A stretch of DNA of 64,000 nt, taken from Manis javanica. Lineage: Eukaryota > Chordata > Mammalia > Pholidota > Manidae. Both the position numbers and the translations under genes were made by a program. The stretch spans positions 201,001-265,000 of the forward strand of contig NC_133170.1 of NCBI RefSeq assembly GCF_040802235.1, written 5' to 3'. Position 1 is the stretch's first letter. The number at the start of each line of letters is the position of its first letter. Below the pieces are notes generated by a model, which saw only the letters and a program-made list of their open reading frames with translations, ran no database searches and was not told where the DNA came from. Shown one piece after another: positions 61,151 to 64,000 of this stretch.

Positions 61151-61370
61151 AGATTCTATGTTCCTTTCATAGTTAGGAAAAATTTTAAAGTTTCCTTCCA
61201 ATTTATATTTTCTGGAAAATAAACTAAGTAATGCTGCCAATCCCTATACATTTTTGTGTTTTCAGCTGAGGCTAAAGGCAGAATTGGATGAAAGTGAAAT
61301 TCACAACTGGGAAACAGTCGTGAGGACTGAAGCAGAGGCTGAGAGGATGGGGCGACCCCGGCCGCAGGTG

Positions 61371-61396
61371 GAGCTGGGAGAGCTGGGAGAGCTGCG
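61371..61396. repeat. Three-copy 9-bp tandem repeat (GAGCTGGGA)
   Basis: GAGCTGGGAGAGCTGGGA is followed by a third, altered unit GAGCTGCG. It is short and of low significance. Confidence 0.8.
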
Positions 61397-61429
61397 GTGG
61401 CTTGGAGATGGTGTAGCAGAGCCGGCAGG

Positions 61430-61960
61430 TGAGGATTTGAGTCCCAGATTCATGATGTGGGCAAGTCATTTAATTCTATTGAGCTTTAATTTCCTTGTTT
61501 TTGTTGGACTAAGTTCTGTGTAATGCCATTCCCAAGATTATTTAACTTGGACTCCCTGTAAGTATAAGGTCCTTATAACAGTCACAGCTCTGGCAAAAGC
61601 TTAGCAATAGACACATGGGATCATGAGAGAGCTCTGAAGCATACCTTGCAGGAATGATTTCCATAGGTTGGCCTGAAATTGAGTAGGTAAGTCAGATGCT
61701 TCTGAGGAATACTCTGCCTTCTCATTCAGGCTAAGTAATGTAATGGACAAGCATGTATCAGTGAAGACTTCATGCCGGATACCATCCTAGGCACAGCAAT
61801 GCAGAATGACCCTCATCTTTAAATCTTACAGTTAAGAGGAGAGGGAACATGCTTACAGGTACAGTATAAAATTAAAAATGCTCTTTTATGTACCCAGGAT
61901 TCCAGGGAGCCTCTAAAGGCAGTACCCCCAAGCCGGGCTTGGGGAGAGAGTTATGGTCAG
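61430..61960 (+). repeat. MIR/L2-like fragments
   Basis: GATGTGGGCAAGTCATTTAA then TTGAGCTTTAATTTCCTTG is a MIR core in sense orientation at 61430-61550. CCATCCTAGGCACAGCAATG near 61785 looks L2-like. Confidence 0.5.
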
Positions 61961-62379
61961 AGGTGTCTGGCAGCGATGCCCCTAAGATGAAACCTAAAGG
62001 ACTCTTGAGTTATCAGGCAAAGAAATGAAGGAGAGCAAGTGGCATGCACACTTGATTCTTCTCAGTGACCCCCACCCTACATGTGCACACACATGTGCAT
62101 CAGATTCCTTTGCTTCCATGACACGTTACCACATGCTTAGTGACATAAGAGGACATTTTGTTACTTATAAGCAGCACATGCAAGGATCAGTAGAATCATA
62201 TAAACCAAACAGAACAAGTAAAACAGATTCTTAGAAGTCAACTGGCTAGTGCCAGAGCCACCAAGCATGCCAGGATTTGTGTGCCAAGTCAAACCACAGT
62301 GACTGCTTGCTACAATAAAAGACTTAAATAGAACGTCCAACACACAACTGGCACTCACCCATCACACCAAGATCCAAGA

Positions 62380-64000
62380 AAATTAAAACTCGAATGAACA
62401 CAAATCTAATGTTGGGATTATGCGGGTTTTGAAGCACGCATCATAAAAATTTCAAATTCAATGTGTAATTTCAAATGATCAATTACAAATTCTCTTGAAA
62501 CAAATGAAATATTGGAACATCAAGAAAAAAACAAAAGAACTAGAAGTTATAAATTTAAAAAATACAATAACAAATTTAAAGAAAAGTTCATCAGAGATAC
62601 ACAGTTGTAAAATGGAGGTGACAGATTAGGACCAGTGAACTTGAGTAAATATAAATAGAATTCACCCAATCTGAACAACAGAAGAAAGAGACTGGGGAAG
62701 ACACCATGAAAAGAAAGAAAAAGGACTGGGCTGTGGACCTCTGACAGAAACAAAAGTCAACATCTGTATTATCAGAGACCTGGAAGCAGAAAAAGATTAG
62801 AACTAAAAAATAACTTAAAGAAATAATGGCTAAAAACTTCCCAAATTTGGCAAAAGACACAAAGCTACATATTTAAAATGTTGAGTGAATCCCCAGAAGG
62901 ATAAATCCAAAGAAATCCATGCCACATAATAGTCAAACTTCTGAAAACTAAGAACAAGGAAAAAATTTTGGAAGCCAAGAGAAACACATTACCTACAGGT
63001 GAGCACAAATTTGAATGGTGAGGGTTTCTTGTCAAAACATGTGGAGATCAGAAAGAAATGACATTACACTTCAAGTGCTGAAAGAAAGGAGCTGTCAGCT
63101 GCAAATTCTATATCTGATCAAACTACCCCTCAAGAATGAAGGGGAAGTAACATTCCCGCAGAAGGCAACCTGGAACGAATTGTTGCAGACCTGTCCTTAC
63201 AGATTGACTAAAAACGTTCTTCAGATAAAAAGTAAAGGATGGAAGAACACATATGAGAACATCAGGAAAGAAGAGACAAAGGAAAGACCAGAAATACAGG
63301 CACATACACTCGGCTATCCTTTTCATGAGTTTTAGAAATTCAGTTTCTGGCATCTGCAGTGGAGAAGGGAAAAGGGATCTAAATAGAAGTGAGATTTTTC
63401 ACGGTTTGCTCACATTGGTGAATGTCGACAGCAGTAGACAGTGATGTCATCTACATGCTGCAATACCCAGAGCAGCCACTATCAAAACTGTATGAAGGGA
63501 TGCACTCAAAAGCACTATAAATAAATCAGGCTGAATTTCTCAAAAATATTTAAGGAACCCACGGAAGTCAAGAAAAGAGAAACGGAGTAACAGGAACCAA
63601 AAGAAACAATAAAATGATAGACCTAAGTGATACCATATCAGTAATCACCTTAAATGTAAATGGTCTAAGTACACCAATTAAAAATCAAATTAGACTGAAT
63701 AAAAATCATGATCCAACTATGGTGATAAAAACTTAAAATTCAGTGACACAAGTAAAGTGAAAGGATGGAAAAAGATATACAGGCAGAAAGTTAATAGAAA
63801 ATGGGATATCTGATAAAGTAGATTTCAGAGAAGTTATTAGAGACAAAGAGGTGCCCCTTTGTCCTTATAATGCACATAAAGATAGAAGACATCCCACTCT
63901 TAAGTGTGCATAACACCAAACAGCAGATCCTTAAAACAAATGAAGCAAAGAGTGAAAGAGAAAGATGAATCCACAACTAGAGGTGCAGACTTCCCCTCAT
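62380..64000 (+). mobile_element. Degenerate old L1 (ORF1 end to ORF2 start), running off the window
   Basis: Recognisable L1M phrases appear in sense order: AGAAATGACATTACACTTCA, AAGTGCTGAAAGAAAGGAGC, ATCTGATCAAACTACCCCTC, then CTTAAATGTAAATGGTCTAA, GTACACCAATTAAAAATCAA and GGATGGAAAAAGATATACAG from the start of ORF2 (endonuclease region). Stops and frameshifts break it throughout, so it is inactive. The element continues beyond 64000. Confidence 0.65.

Noticed and set aside
62161..64000. ORFs of 60-106 codons near the right edge as possible genes
   Set aside because: They fall inside a degenerate L1 and adjoining repeat sequence.
1..64000. CRISPR arrays, operons, phage or other prokaryotic systems, tRNA and rRNA genes
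   Set aside because: The window is mammalian, with spliced exons and mammalian repeats. I saw no regularly spaced direct repeats and no tRNA or rRNA-like sequence. No new multi-gene system is supported.

Overview
This is mammalian nuclear genomic DNA. Most of it is AT-rich and CpG-poor, and it carries old mammal-wide repeats (MIR, L2, L1M, MaLR-type LTR) plus two L1 3' ends that still have target-site duplications. One protein-coding gene can be supported: SLC38A4, the sodium-coupled neutral amino acid transporter SNAT4, on the + strand. I joined 15 coding exons by hand from 31176 to 55736. All 14 introns are GT-AG, the phases agree throughout, and the product is 547 residues, the length I recall for human SNAT4. 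The species cannot be fixed from one locus. No primate Alu or rodent B1/B2 is seen, and the young L1 3' ends look, from memory, like those common in pangolin (Manis) assemblies, so a laurasiatherian, possibly a pangolin, is my tentative guess.

Layout. Positions 1-31069 are upstream or 5'-noncoding-intron sequence, mostly repeats and unremarkable AT-rich DNA. A sharp CpG cluster with a GC box at about 3750-4260 is the best candidate for the gene's promoter and first noncoding exon. Positions 31070-55736 hold the leader end and all coding exons. The 5' introns are large and carry further CpG clusters at 34.1-34.9 kb and 35.6-35.97 kb, the second overlapping coding exon 3. The 3' UTR runs about 2.1 kb to an AATAAA at 57801. 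Positions 57.8-64.0 kb are intergenic and dense in repeats: an antisense L1, an L1 3' end with target-site duplication, a MaLR-like LTR, an L1M tail and a degenerate L1 running off the end.

The gene looks functional: no stops, no frameshifts, and the expected extracellular-loop cysteines (C249, C321) and N-glycosylation sequons (N260, N264, N276) are present. The most interesting point is in exon 12. There, the position that aligns with the Na+-site threonine of SNAT2 (T384) is valine (V424), while the other Na+-site residue, the TM1 asparagine (N86), is kept. A tandem NAGNAG acceptor at exon 3 could add or remove one glutamine. I found no undescribed multi-gene system, RNA gene or CRISPR array.
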